Assembly (NCBI RefSeq): GCF_029223485.1 | Contig: NZ_JARHTP010000017.1 | Span: 204,323-268,322 of the forward strand | Direction of reading: 5' to 3' | Length of the DNA: 64,000 nucleotides | DNA from: Streptomyces coacervatus | Lineage (GTDB): Bacteria; Actinomycetota; Actinomycetes; Streptomycetales; Streptomycetaceae | In this document: piece after piece, positions 6,310-15,500 of the stretch | How the letters are laid out: every line of letters begins with the position of its first letter | How positions within the stretch are numbered: position 1 is the stretch's first letter | Program-made: the position numbers and the translations under genes | Notes under the pieces: model-generated | Database searches by the model: none | What the model was told of the DNA's origin: nothing | Seen by the model: only the letters and a program-made list of their open reading frames with translations

Positions 6310-8868
6310 ATGCTTCACTACCTGCCCTATTGCCGGCCTGGCGGGCTGTTCTACGACCGGCCCGCCGCGGACGAGGGCTCTCCCGCCGCAGCCTTCGGCC
6401 GGAGCCTCGCCGCTCTGCCGGAAGGCTGGCGGCGCCGGTCCGACTCCGACTGGACCGCGGTGCTCCCCCCGGCCGTCGAACTTCCGCGCCAGGGCTGGAA
6501 GATCCATGTCTCCGCCACCCTCCAGAACGCCGAGGCCGTGCTGGAGACCGTCTGGAACCACTGTGTGCCGCGCCGGGTGACGTTCAAGTACATCCGCGAC
6601 ACACAGGTGCTGTTCCGGCGCAACAGCAAGTACGGCGATCGCAGCGCCAGCGGCAAGTTCATCACCGTCTACCCGGTCGACGAGGCGCAGCTGGCGACGC
6701 TGCTGCATGAACTCGGCGGACTCCTCGACGGCAGTGCGGGCCCCTACATCCTCAGCGACCTGCGCTGGCGTGCCGGCTGCCCGCTGTACGTGCGCTACGG
6801 CGCCTTCGTGGAGCAGACCGTCCGCGACGAAGCCGGTCACCTGGTGCACTGCGTCACCGACCCCGACGGCAATCTCGTCCCGGACCACCGCGGCCCCGGC
6901 TTCCGCCCGCCCGCTTGGGCGCCGCTGCCCGACTGCCTGACAGACTCCCTCGCCGCCCGCGAGGCGGGCAGGCTGCGCGACTTCCCCTTCCGCGCCACCA
7001 GGGCGCTGCACTTCTCCAACGGCGGCGGTGTGTACGAGGCGGTCGACACCCGTGACGAACACACCGTCCTGCTCAAGGAGGCCCGCCCGCTGGCCGGTCT
7101 GGACGACACCGGCGCGGACGCCGTCGCCCGCCTGGAACGGGAGCACTGGGCGCTGAGGCGCCTCGCGGGCCTGTCACGCACGCCCCGACTCGTCGACTAC
7201 CGCATCGGCAACGAGCACTACTTCCTGGCCCGCGAATTCGTCCCGGGCACCCCACTCGCCCAGGAGATCGAGAAACGCAACCCGTTGCTCGCCGCGGGCC
7301 CTGACCTGCCCGCCGCCGACGCCGCCTACGCGCGGTGGGCCCTGCACATCCTGGACGAAGTCGAGGCCGGGATACGGGAGATGCACGAACGCGGCATCGT
7401 CTTCGGCGACCTCCACCCGAGCAATGTGCTGGTCCGCGACAACGGCGGCATCGCCTTCATCGACTACGAGGCGAGCAGCAACACCGCCGACGACGCCGGA
7501 CAGCCCATCGGCGCACCAGGTTTCCGCGCGCCCTCCGGCTACCGCGGCACCGCCGTCGACCGCTACGCCCTGGGCTGTCTGCGACTGGCGCTCTTCGTGC
7601 CCCTGACCGTGTTGGTTCCCTGGTCACCGCGGAAAGTGGATCAGTTCATCGAAGTGGCCCGCGGGCACTTCCCGCTGCCGGACGACTTCGCCGACCGCGT
7701 CCGGGCCGACCTGGGTCCCTGTGCCGATGCGGAGGTACCCGGCGGCTGCCCTCCCGAACGGTCGTGGGCGCCCGATACTCGACCGGACGAGCTGCCGGGC
7801 ATGGGCCGGAGCATCGCAGACGGCATCCTGGCCTGCGCCACCCCGGACCGCGAGGACCGCCTCTACCCCGGTGACATCCAGCAGTTCCGCACTCCCGACG
7901 GCGGCCTGACCTTCGCGTACGGCGCGGCCGGCGTGCTGTGGGCGCTCGCCGAGGCGGGCACACCGGCCCCCGCCCGGCACACCGACTGGCTGCTGCGCGC
8001 CGCCCGCCGCATGACAGAGCCGCGCCCCGGCCTCTACGACGGGCTGGCCGGCGTCGCATACGCCCTGGACCGTCTCGACCGTACGGACGAGGCGCTCGAG
8101 TTGCTCGGACGCGTGGACGACGCGGCGCTCGACGCGGCCGATGCCACTCTGTACCGCGGCCTGCCCGGCATCGGCCTGACCCTGGCACACCTCGCCACCC
8201 GTACCGGTGACCGGGCTCTGCTGGACGCCGCCGCGGGCATCGCCGACCGCCTCGTCGACGCGGCCCGCGGCCCCGCTCCGTCCGGCCGCCCCCGACCTGG
8301 CCTGCTGCACGGCCACACGGGCGCCGCCCTGTTCCTCCTGCGCCTGTACGAGGAGACCGGCGACGCCAAGCTGCTGCACCACGCCGTGGAGGCGTTGCGG
8401 CAGGACATGGCCGACATCGGCCACCCGGCGCGGCCCTGCGGCGACGAGGCACCCTGGCGCTCACCACTGCTGGCCGCGGGCAGCGCGGGCCTGGGCATGG
8501 TCTTGCACGATGCCCTCGTCCACCGGCCCGACCCCGAACTCGCGGCGGCCCGTGACGCGATCCGCGACGTGACGAAGCCGCGCTTCGTCCAGCACGCCGG
8601 CCTCTTCCACGGCCGGGCAGGTCTCGTCCTCGCGCTCGCGCACATGCGCGACGGCGACCCGGAGGCCGACGCCGCGCTGCGGCGGCACTCGGCCGCGTTC
8701 GCCTGGCACTCCCACCTGCTCGACGGGAGACCCGCGTTCTTCGGCGACCACGCGCTGCGGCTCTCCACCGATCTGGCCACCGGCGCCGCGGGCGTCCTGC
8801 TCGCCGGCTGCGCCGCGGCGGACGGCTCCGTGGGGCTCCCCTTCCTCCGTCCCGGCACGGAGGACTGA
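6310..8868 (+). CDS. Class III lanthionine synthetase (LanKC-type lyase-kinase-cyclase)
   Basis: 852 residues with the three class III domains in order. Lyase (about 1-220): FKYIRDTQVLFRRNSKYGDR and SGKFITVYP, as in RamC/AmfT-like enzymes. Kinase (about 230-500): glycine loop FSNGGGVYEA, Lys in VLLKEAR, catalytic FGDLHPSN (Asp367, Asn372) and metal-binding FIDYE (Asp385), so phosphorylation of Ser/Thr should work. C-terminal LanC-like domain (about 530-850) with repeated G-x-x-G motifs, including LLHGHTG and LFHGRAG. The zinc-binding Cys residues of class I/II LanC are absent, as usual for class III. The gene is 123 nt after the protease gene on the same strand, with no other precursor nearby, so it probably acts on the Cys-free daptide precursors. 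Confidence 0.9.
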   Translation: MLHYLPYCRPGGLFYDRPAADEGSPAAAFGRSLAALPEGWRRRSDSDWTAVLPPAVELPRQGWKIHVSATLQNAEAVLETVWNHCVPRRVTFKYIRDTQVLFRRNSKYGDRSASGKFITVYPVDEAQLATLLHELGGLLDGSAGPYILSDLRWRAGCPLYVRYGAFVEQTVRDEAGHLVHCVTDPDGNLVPDHRGPGFRPPAWAPLPDCLTDSLAAREAGRLRDFPFRATRALHFSNGGGVYEAVDTRDEHTVLLKEARPLAGLDDTGADAVARLEREHWALRRLAGLSRTPRLVDYRIGNEHYFLAREFVPGTPLAQEIEKRNPLLAAGPDLPAADAAYARWALHILDEVEAGIREMHERGIVFGDLHPSNVLVRDNGGIAFIDYEASSNTADDAGQPIGAPGFRAPSGYRGTAVDRYALGCLRLALFVPLTVLVPWSPRKVDQFIEVARGHFPLPDDFADRVRADLGPCADAEVPGGCPPERSWAPDTRPDELPGMGRSIADGILACATPDREDRLYPGDIQQFRTPDGGLTFAYGAAGVLWALAEAGTPAPARHTDWLLRAARRMTEPRPGLYDGLAGVAYALDRLDRTDEALELLGRVDDAALDAADATLYRGLPGIGLTLAHLATRTGDRALLDAAAGIADRLVDAARGPAPSGRPRPGLLHGHTGAALFLLRLYEETGDAKLLHHAVEALRQDMADIGHPARPCGDEAPWRSPLLAAGSAGLGMVLHDALVHRPDPELAAARDAIRDVTKPRFVQHAGLFHGRAGLVLALAHMRDGDPEADAALRRHSAAFAWHSHLLDGRPAFFGDHALRLSTDLATGAAGVLLAGCAAADGSVGLPFLRPGTED

Positions 8869-8869
8869 C

Positions 8870-9973
8870 ATGGCACGGACCTCCCGACCCCTGGTGTCGG
8901 TGATCTGCCCGACGTACAACCGCTCCCAGGCCATCGTGCGCACCCTCGAATCGGTCAGGACTCAGACGGTCACCGACTGGGAACTGCTGGTCATGTCGGA
9001 CGGCTGCACCGACGACACAGAGGACTGGGTACGCGCCGCCGCCCGCGAGGACGAGCGAGTCCGCCTCGTACGCACCGCGCGGCACGGCCACCCGAGCGGC
9101 CCCCGCAACGAGGGACTGGGCCTTGCCCGAGGTGCGTACATCGCCTACATCGACCACGACGACGTATGGCTCGAAAACCATCTCGACGTGCTGCTCTCCC
9201 TCTTCGGGGAGGGCGGTGAACTCGTCGCCACCGGTTTCCGGCGCCGGAACCGGCACGGCGAGGTGACCGCCTCGTCCGACGCGTTCGGACTGTGCTGGCA
9301 CCCCGAACTCCAGTTGCTCGGGCCGATCTTCGAGCCGTCACGCGTCGCCCATCGGGCCGGGCTGGCCGAGCGCGTCGGTGGCTGGCGGGCCGGGTACGGC
9401 CTGGAGGACTGGGACCTGTGGCTGCGCCTCGCCGACGCGGGCGCCGTCTTCACCACGGCGCAGGACCGCACCACCGAACTCCTCGACGACCCCGGCACCC
9501 GCCGCTTCTCGACCCCGCTCCGTCACCGTATGCCGGTGGCCGCCCTCGACGATCCGCGCCTGGCCCACGCAGTCCTGACCGAACTGCGGGACGGCCGGCA
9601 CGAGGCGGCCTTCCGCGCGGCGGCCGAGGCTGACACCCGCGCCTGGTTCGCGCGGCTGGGCACAACCCCGGAGTTCAGCGTGCCCAGGGGCTGGGACGGC
9701 GACATGGACGCGGCCATCGCGAGGGCCGCCGTCGAAGCACCGCCGCCCTGGCCCGACCTGGTGCTGGTCCCCGAAGGCGGCCGGTACGTCGTGGCTCAGC
9801 GCCTGTGGTGCGCCGACACCGAACACGCCGACCGCTGCACGGCGCTGACGCGGAGCACCCAGCGGGAGCAGTTCGCGCTGGTCGACGCCATCGTGCGGCG
9901 GACAGCCGGCAGCACGGGCCTGCTCCACAGCGGACCCGCGCCCCAGCCGGCAGCCCCCGTCCTCAGCTCGTGA
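8870..9973 (+). CDS. Family 2 glycosyltransferase, last gene of the RiPP cluster
   Basis: 367 residues; the ATG lies 1 nt after the LanKC stop. The N-terminal GT-A fold is typical: VSVICPTYNR, SDGCTDDT, GPRNEGLGLARGAYIAYIDHDD (metal-binding DxD-like) and GLEDWDLWLRL (catalytic ED). The C-terminal 130 residues have no recognisable motif. Its position suggests glycosylation of the peptide or of an intermediate, but it may be an unrelated passenger. The 3' end overlaps the converging secreted-protein gene by 11 nt. Confidence 0.82.
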   Translation: MARTSRPLVSVICPTYNRSQAIVRTLESVRTQTVTDWELLVMSDGCTDDTEDWVRAAAREDERVRLVRTARHGHPSGPRNEGLGLARGAYIAYIDHDDVWLENHLDVLLSLFGEGGELVATGFRRRNRHGEVTASSDAFGLCWHPELQLLGPIFEPSRVAHRAGLAERVGGWRAGYGLEDWDLWLRLADAGAVFTTAQDRTTELLDDPGTRRFSTPLRHRMPVAALDDPRLAHAVLTELRDGRHEAAFRAAAEADTRAWFARLGTTPEFSVPRGWDGDMDAAIARAAVEAPPPWPDLVLVPEGGRYVVAQRLWCADTEHADRCTALTRSTQREQFALVDAIVRRTAGSTGLLHSGPAPQPAAPVLSS

Positions 9974-11957
9974 AGATGAGGTACTTCCACGTCCCGTACG
10001 TCGTCGAGTTCACGTTGTCGCCCGACTGCGTGTCGATGTACGACGAGCGGATGCGGAAGCGGACGCCCGTCGGTGGGGTGCCGGTGAGTTCGAGGGTGTC
10101 CTTGCCGCCCGCGCCGAGTTCGAGGTACTCGCTGTGCGTGCTGCGCCAGGCGCCCTGGTAGTAGCCCTGGACCTCCACCTTGTACTTGCGGCCCGGGTAC
10201 GGCGTCATCGTCGTGTCGAAGACGGGGTCCTTGGACTTGTGGAAGTAGCGGTACGTCTGGTTCCAGGCCGTCGCTGTCTTGTAGTAGCCGCTGAGTGCCG
10301 TCGAGACCTTGACCCTTGCGCCCACCGTGCTCGTGACCGTGACGGGTGCGTAGCGGGTGTCGCCCGTGTACTTGGCGGTGAGTTTGGTGTCTCGGGTCAG
10401 GTAGACGGTGGTGGAGAGGTTGCCGGAGGAGTCGACGGTGCCGGACTTGATCAGCTTGTTGGGCTTGTCGGTGCCGTACGGGTCGGCGTAGATCTCGACC
10501 GTGTGGTTCTTGTACGTCGTTCCCAGGTGCGCCGTGAACTTCACCGCGGTGTTGTACGCGTAGACCTTGCCGTTGTCGGAGAGGGTCAGCGTCGTCGCGG
10601 TGCGAGTGATGTTCGCCGTTGTGGTGGCGGTGGCGGCCGCGTGGTACTCGTCGCCCGTGTAGCCGACCGTGTATGTGACCTGGCCGCCGGCCGGCGGGGT
10701 GTCGGCGAAGGAGTACGAGCCGTCGGCGCCGACCGTGGCCGTGCCGAGCAGTTTGCCGGACGGGGACTCGGCGTCGGTGCGGCGGACGGAGACCGTCGTG
10801 CCGGACGGGAAGGCCGCGTTCGAGGTCAGCTTGCCCGTGACCGACAGGGACTTGGCGCGGGGCGCCGTGGACGGGGCCGTCGCCGTGAGGCCGGTGTCCG
10901 CCTTGGTCGGGTTGTCGAGGACGCGGAGCGAGTAGACGTCCGAGTCGTTGTACGACACCGCGAACAGTTTGCTCGCGTCCGGCGCCCAGGCCAGGCCCGA
11001 GGCCGCGAGGGTGTCGGCGCCGCTGCTGTTGCCGGTGTTCGGGAAGTCGTACTGGCGGACAGGGGTGGAGACGCCCGGCTCGAAGATGTGGACGTCGGGG
11101 TCGTACCAGGAGAAGGTGCCCGCGGCGACCGCGCCGTCCGGGGCGATGTCGACCGCGTTCGGGTAGGCGTTGGTGGTGTAGCTGCCGTCCTCGGAGAGGT
11201 CCGAGAGCTTGAACACCTGCTGCTTGTAAGGCGAGCCGCTGGCCGTGACGACGTCCTTGCCGTCGGGGGTGACGGCGAGGTCGCTGAGGTCGCTGCTGCT
11301 GCCCGGGTCCCAGGCGTACGCGGTGCGGGTGGCCGAGCCCGACGACACGTCGAACACGGCGAGTTCGTTCGGGCTCTGCCCGGAGGTGCCCGCGACGACG
11401 GTGCCCGGGGCGCCCGGCGAGGAGGCCAGGATCGGGGCGTCGTTCCAGGTCTTGTGGGTGTCCTGGCCGAGCGCCACGACCGGGTCGGTGCCGCTCAGGT
11501 CGAGCGAGCCGATGTTTCCGGTGCCGGATCCGCGGTAGCCGAACCAGAGCTTGCCGCCCGCGAGGGCCGGGTATTCGGGCTGGGTGCCGGCACCGGTCGG
11601 GTAGCGGTGGGCCTCGGTGGCCGTCGCCGTGTCGATGGCGACGATCGCGTCGGCGTCCTCGACGGCCGCGTACAGGGTGCCGGAGTCGGCGGAGAGCTCC
11701 AGGCCGCGGACGCCGGGAAGCGAGGCGATCGTGCCGACGACGGTGCCGCTGTAGTCGGTCGCGACGACCTTTCCGCTCTTCGGGTCGCTGATGAAGACCC
11801 GCTGGTGGACGCCGTCCACGACGACGTCGCCGGTCGAGGTGACCGGCAGGAGGCTGCTGGAGTCGGCCAGCGCGGGCGCGGCCGACGTGACCGCGAGCGC
11901 GGCCGAGCAGAAGAGGACCGCGAGTGCTGTTGCGGCCGGAAGAGTGCGTGTGCGCAC
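9963..11957 (-). CDS. Secreted beta-propeller protein with Ig-like repeats
   Basis: 664 residues from GTG at 11957. The start gives a clean Sec signal peptide (MRTRTLPAATALAVLFCSA to APALA-DS). Residues about 35-330 contain repeated YVTN/propeller-like blades (KSGKVVATDYSGTVVGTIASLPG; WDPGSSSDLSDLAVTPDGKDVV). From about 345 to 560 there are Ig-like sandwich repeats (KSLSVTGKL, TYTVGYTGDEYH, LTAKYTGDTRY). The last 100 residues are Tyr/Trp-rich and beta-like. It probably acts at the cell surface or in the medium; the substrate is unknown. Upstream (11958-12061) there is no strong ribosome site beyond a GGGGGG run about 14 nt away. Confidence 0.75.
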   Translation of the reverse strand: MRTRTLPAATALAVLFCSAALAVTSAAPALADSSSLLPVTSTGDVVVDGVHQRVFISDPKSGKVVATDYSGTVVGTIASLPGVRGLELSADSGTLYAAVEDADAIVAIDTATATEAHRYPTGAGTQPEYPALAGGKLWFGYRGSGTGNIGSLDLSGTDPVVALGQDTHKTWNDAPILASSPGAPGTVVAGTSGQSPNELAVFDVSSGSATRTAYAWDPGSSSDLSDLAVTPDGKDVVTASGSPYKQQVFKLSDLSEDGSYTTNAYPNAVDIAPDGAVAAGTFSWYDPDVHIFEPGVSTPVRQYDFPNTGNSSGADTLAASGLAWAPDASKLFAVSYNDSDVYSLRVLDNPTKADTGLTATAPSTAPRAKSLSVTGKLTSNAAFPSGTTVSVRRTDAESPSGKLLGTATVGADGSYSFADTPPAGGQVTYTVGYTGDEYHAAATATTTANITRTATTLTLSDNGKVYAYNTAVKFTAHLGTTYKNHTVEIYADPYGTDKPNKLIKSGTVDSSGNLSTTVYLTRDTKLTAKYTGDTRYAPVTVTSTVGARVKVSTALSGYYKTATAWNQTYRYFHKSKDPVFDTTMTPYPGRKYKVEVQGYYQGAWRSTHSEYLELGAGGKDTLELTGTPPTGVRFRIRSSYIDTQSGDNVNSTTYGTWKYLIFTS

Positions 11958-12061
11958 GGTGGTTTCGAACCCCCCGGAACGAAAAAGAGCCCCTGTGGAA
12001 CTGGGGAAGTGAGCGGAGCGTAGGTCACGCCGGTGACAGCAGGAGCAAAGGAGGGTCAACA

Positions 12062-12334
12062 GTGATCAAAAAGTGGCCCGCGACGATCGAGATGGTCAAG
12101 ACGGCCAGGACGGCCAGGACGGCCAGGATGGTCAGGACGGCCAAGACGGCCAAGACGGCCAGAAAGCACTCCGCGCCGTTCGGCTCCGGTCCCTCCCCTC
12201 GTGGGGACCGGCGCCGAACGGCGCGGATCTCGCGTGCTCGGGCGATGTGTCCGACACCGCCGTCCCCTGGCTCCTGCGGAAGCTGGCCGAGAAGGTTCGG
12301 TGTCGTGGGCTGTCTCCCCGAAGCGCTGAGCTGA
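12062..12334 (+). CDS. Possible small basic repeat protein (strong ribosome site, otherwise unsupported)
   Basis: GTG 12062 is preceded by AAAGGAGGG at 12047-12055, 6 nt away, one of the best ribosome sites in the window. The 90-residue product begins MIKKWPATIEMVK, then has T-A-R/T-A-K repeats encoded by the 9-nt minisatellite, and ends in Arg/Pro-rich sequence that overlaps a 20-bp hairpin. I recognise no family. It could be a real cationic protein, a leader peptide, or chance. The alternative frame starting at GTG 12073 reads Gly-Gln-Asp repeats but has no ribosome site. Confidence 0.3.
   Translation: MIKKWPATIEMVKTARTARTARMVRTAKTAKTARKHSAPFGSGPSPRGDRRRTARISRARAMCPTPPSPGSCGSWPRRFGVVGCLPEALS
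12094..12156. repeat. 9-nt minisatellite, seven units
   Basis: Seven tandem copies of GG(T/C)CA(A/G)GA(C/T), with degenerate units on both sides (12085-12093 and 12157 on). The unit is a multiple of three, so copy changes would keep any reading frame. Confidence 0.9.
12173..12224. terminator. Long inverted repeat (20-bp stem)
   Basis: Arms 12173-12184 (GCGCCGTTCGGC) and 12186-12193 (CCGGTCCC) pair perfectly with 12213-12224 and 12204-12211; one T/C mismatch, 10-nt loop. There is no T-tract. It could terminate transcription entering from 12062 or stabilise RNA. Confidence 0.6.
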
Positions 12335-12449
12335 TGGCCTGCGCGGACGGTGTGTGACGGGTTCGCCCTTGCGTCGTGATCCTGCCAGCTGCGGCTTCCC
12401 GTGAGGAGATTCCGGTGCCGGTCCGGAGGCTTAATCCGCAGGTCAGCCG

Positions 12450-12488
12450 TATAAAGTGAGTTTTCCGGTCCGGATGCCCGTCCGGACC
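12450..12488 (+). promoter_or_regulatory. Probable -10 element and inverted-repeat operator before the STAND gene
   Basis: TATAAA at 12450-12455 fits a -10 box; no good -35 is seen. Twelve nt later a perfect 8-bp inverted repeat (GGTCCGGA 12467-12474, TCCGGACC 12481-12488, 6-nt spacer) falls near the expected transcript start, 24 nt before GTG 12513. It could be an operator or a hairpin near the ribosome site. Confidence 0.45.
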
Positions 12489-12512
12489 TTCATATGCGGG
12501 GGGAAGTAAGGG

Positions 12513-15500
12513 GTGGAGGCCTTGGGTTCCGACTCAGGGGCACGTACTGCCTTCGCGGAACGGCTCGCTCTGCTGTACAAGGAGGCCGGCAACCCTCCCC
12601 TCGCGCGCGTGGCCGAGGCGGTCGTACAGCTGCAGCGGGTGGACGAGCGGGGGCGGCCCGTACGGGTCTCCGCTCAGCGGATCAGCGACTGGCGGCGGGC
12701 CAAGAACGTGCCGGCCCAGTTCGCCGCCCTCGCCGCGGTACTGCACGTGCTGATACCCCAGGCCCGGCGTGCGCGGCCCGCGCCGGTCTCCGCCGGTCTG
12801 TACGACATGGGTCACTGGCAGCGCCTGTGGGAGCGTGCCCTGGCCGACCCGGCCGGTGACCGTCCCGCGGCGGCCGCGGAAGTGGAGGAGCGTCCGCCGG
12901 TCAAGGATCCGGACGTCCCCAGTGTGTGTCCCTACCGGGGGCTGGCCTCCTACCGGCAACAGGACGCCCGGTGGTTCTTCGGCCGGGAGCGCAGCACGAA
13001 CGCCCTCGTCGATCAGCTGCATGCGGCGGAGAAGACGGGCGGACTGGTCATGCTCGTCGGCGCCTCGGGCGCGGGGAAGTCCTCCCTGCTGAACGCCGGT
13101 CTGGTGACCGCCGTGCAGAACGGCGCACTCGGCGACGACAACAGCCGGCCGAGGGCGGTTCTGCAGCTCGTGCCGGGCGCCGATCCCATCGGGGAGCTGA
13201 CCCGGCGGATCCCCGAGCTCGTACCCGTCGTCTCCGCAGCACCCGACGACTCTCACGACTCTCACGACTCTCACGACTCTCACGACTCTCCGGCAACAGA
13301 ACCCGGCACTCCCGAGTTCGCCCACGCCGTCCGGGGCGCCGTCGCCGAGTGGGCGGGGCGCGAGGCATCCCCCGGTGATCCCGGTGATCGGCCGGTCGTC
13401 ATCGTGGACCAGTTCGAGGAGGCCTTCACCCTCTGCGCCGACGAGGCGAGCAGACGCGCCTTCGTCCAGGTCCTGCACGCCGCGTGCTCGCCCGCCGGAC
13501 CGGACGAGGCGGCCGCGGTGCTCGTGGTCCTCGGCATCCGCGCCGACTTCTACGAGCAGTGCCTGCGCTATCCCGAACTGGCCGACGCGCTGCAGCACCG
13601 GCACATGGTGCTGGGGCCGCTGAGCACGGCGGAGCTGCGCGAGGCGGTGACCGGGCCGGCCAAGGCCGTGGGGCTGGAGCTCGAACCGGGCCTCGCGGAG
13701 CTGATCGTCCGGGAGGTGAGCACCGACGGGCCGCGCGGGGCGCACGACGCCGGGGTGCTGCCGCTGCTGTCCCATGCGCTGCTCGCCACCTGGCAGCGGC
13801 GCAAGGCGGGGCGGCTGACGCTGGCCGGCTACCGGGCCGCGGGCGGGATCCAGGGCGCGGTGGCCGCGACCGCCGAGCGGGCCTGGTCCAGCCTCGATCC
13901 GCCCGCGCGTACGGCCGCCCGGCTGCTGCTGCTTCGGCTGGTCCGGCTCGGCGAGGACACCCAGGCCACCCGCCGACGGGGGACCCGGCGGCAGCTGGCG
14001 CAGGAGTCGACGGATCCCGGCAAGACGGAGGAGTCACTGGAGGCGCTGGTCCGCGCCCGGCTGGTGACGCTCGACGCGGAGACCGTGGAGATCACCCATG
14101 AGGCGCTGCTGACCGCCTGGCCGCGCCTGCGGGACTGGATCGACGAGGGCAGGAACGACCATCTGCTCCGCCAGCAGCTGGAGGAGGACGGCCGGGCCTG
14201 GGAGGGCTCGGACCGCGACTCCTCGCTGCTGTACCGGGGTTCACGGCTGGCCCAGGCCCGCAGCTGGGCGAAGTCCGCCGGCGACACCTTCCTGACCCGC
14301 AGCGCGGTGGAGTTCCTGGCCGCTTCGGTACGGCTGCGCAAGCGCGCCCTGGTGATGCGGCGCGGCGCGGTGTCCGCACTGGTCGTCCTGGCGGTCCTGG
14401 CCGCCGGCACGGCGGTCGTCGCCTGGCAGCAGCGCAACGACGCGGTGTTCGAGCAGGTGGTCGCCGAGGCCGACCGCGTCCAGTACACCGACCCCTCGCT
14501 CTCCGCGCAGCTGGACCTGGTGGCGCACGACCTGCGGCCGGACGACGCGGGCGCCCACAACCGGCTGGTCTCGATCGTGAACGCGCCGCTGGCCACACCG
14601 CTGCTCGGCCACACCGGCGCCGTCTACCTCACCTCGTTCAGTCCGAACGGGAAGCTCCTGGCCACCGCCAGCTACGACCGCACGGTCCGGCTGTGGGACG
14701 TCAGCGACCGCTCGCACCCGAAGCCACTGGGCAAGCCGCTCACCGGCCACACCAGTTGGGTGAGCACCGCGCTCTTCAGCCCGGACGGCCACACCCTGGC
14801 CAGCACCGGGGACGACGGCACCATCCGCCTGTGGGACGTACGGGATCCCGCGCACCCCAAGCCGCTCGGTACGCCTCTGACCGGCCATTCCGGCACGGTC
14901 TACCTGCTCGCCTTCAGCCCGGACGGCCACACCTTGGCCTCCGCCGGCGAGGACCACACCGTACGGCTGTGGGACCTGACCGACCCGGCCCGGCCGAAGA
15001 CGCTCGGTGCCCTGACCGGCCACAGCGCCGCCGTCCGCTCGGTGGCCTTCAGCCCCGACGGGCACCTGCTGGCGGCCGGTGGCGACGACGACACGATCAT
15101 GCTGTGGGACACCACCGATCCGCGGCACCCGAAGCCGATCGACACGGTGCTGAAGGGCCACACGGACACGGTGCACTCCGTGGCCTTCAGCCCCGATGGG
15201 CACACCCTCGCCAGCGGCAGCGCGGACGACACCATCCGGCTGTGGGACGTCACCGACCCGCGCCACGCCGCCCAGCTCGGCACACCGCTCGCCGGCCACA
15301 CCGGTCCCGTGTGGTCGGTGGCCTTCAGCCCCAAGGGCAACATGCTCGCGGCCGGCAGCGCCGACAGCACGGCGAGTCTGTGGAACGTCAGCGATCCGGC
15401 CTTCCCCTCGCAGGTCGGCGAGCCGCTCGCGGGCAGCAGCGGCGAGATGTACGCCGTCGGCTTCAGCCCCGACGGCCGCACCCTCGCCACGGGCAGCGGC

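Noticed and set aside
12073..12357. Gly-Gln-Asp repeat frame that looks collagen-like
   Set aside because: There is no Shine-Dalgarno, it is not a Gly-X-Y collagen pattern over a useful length, and it is the overlapping frame of the minisatellite.
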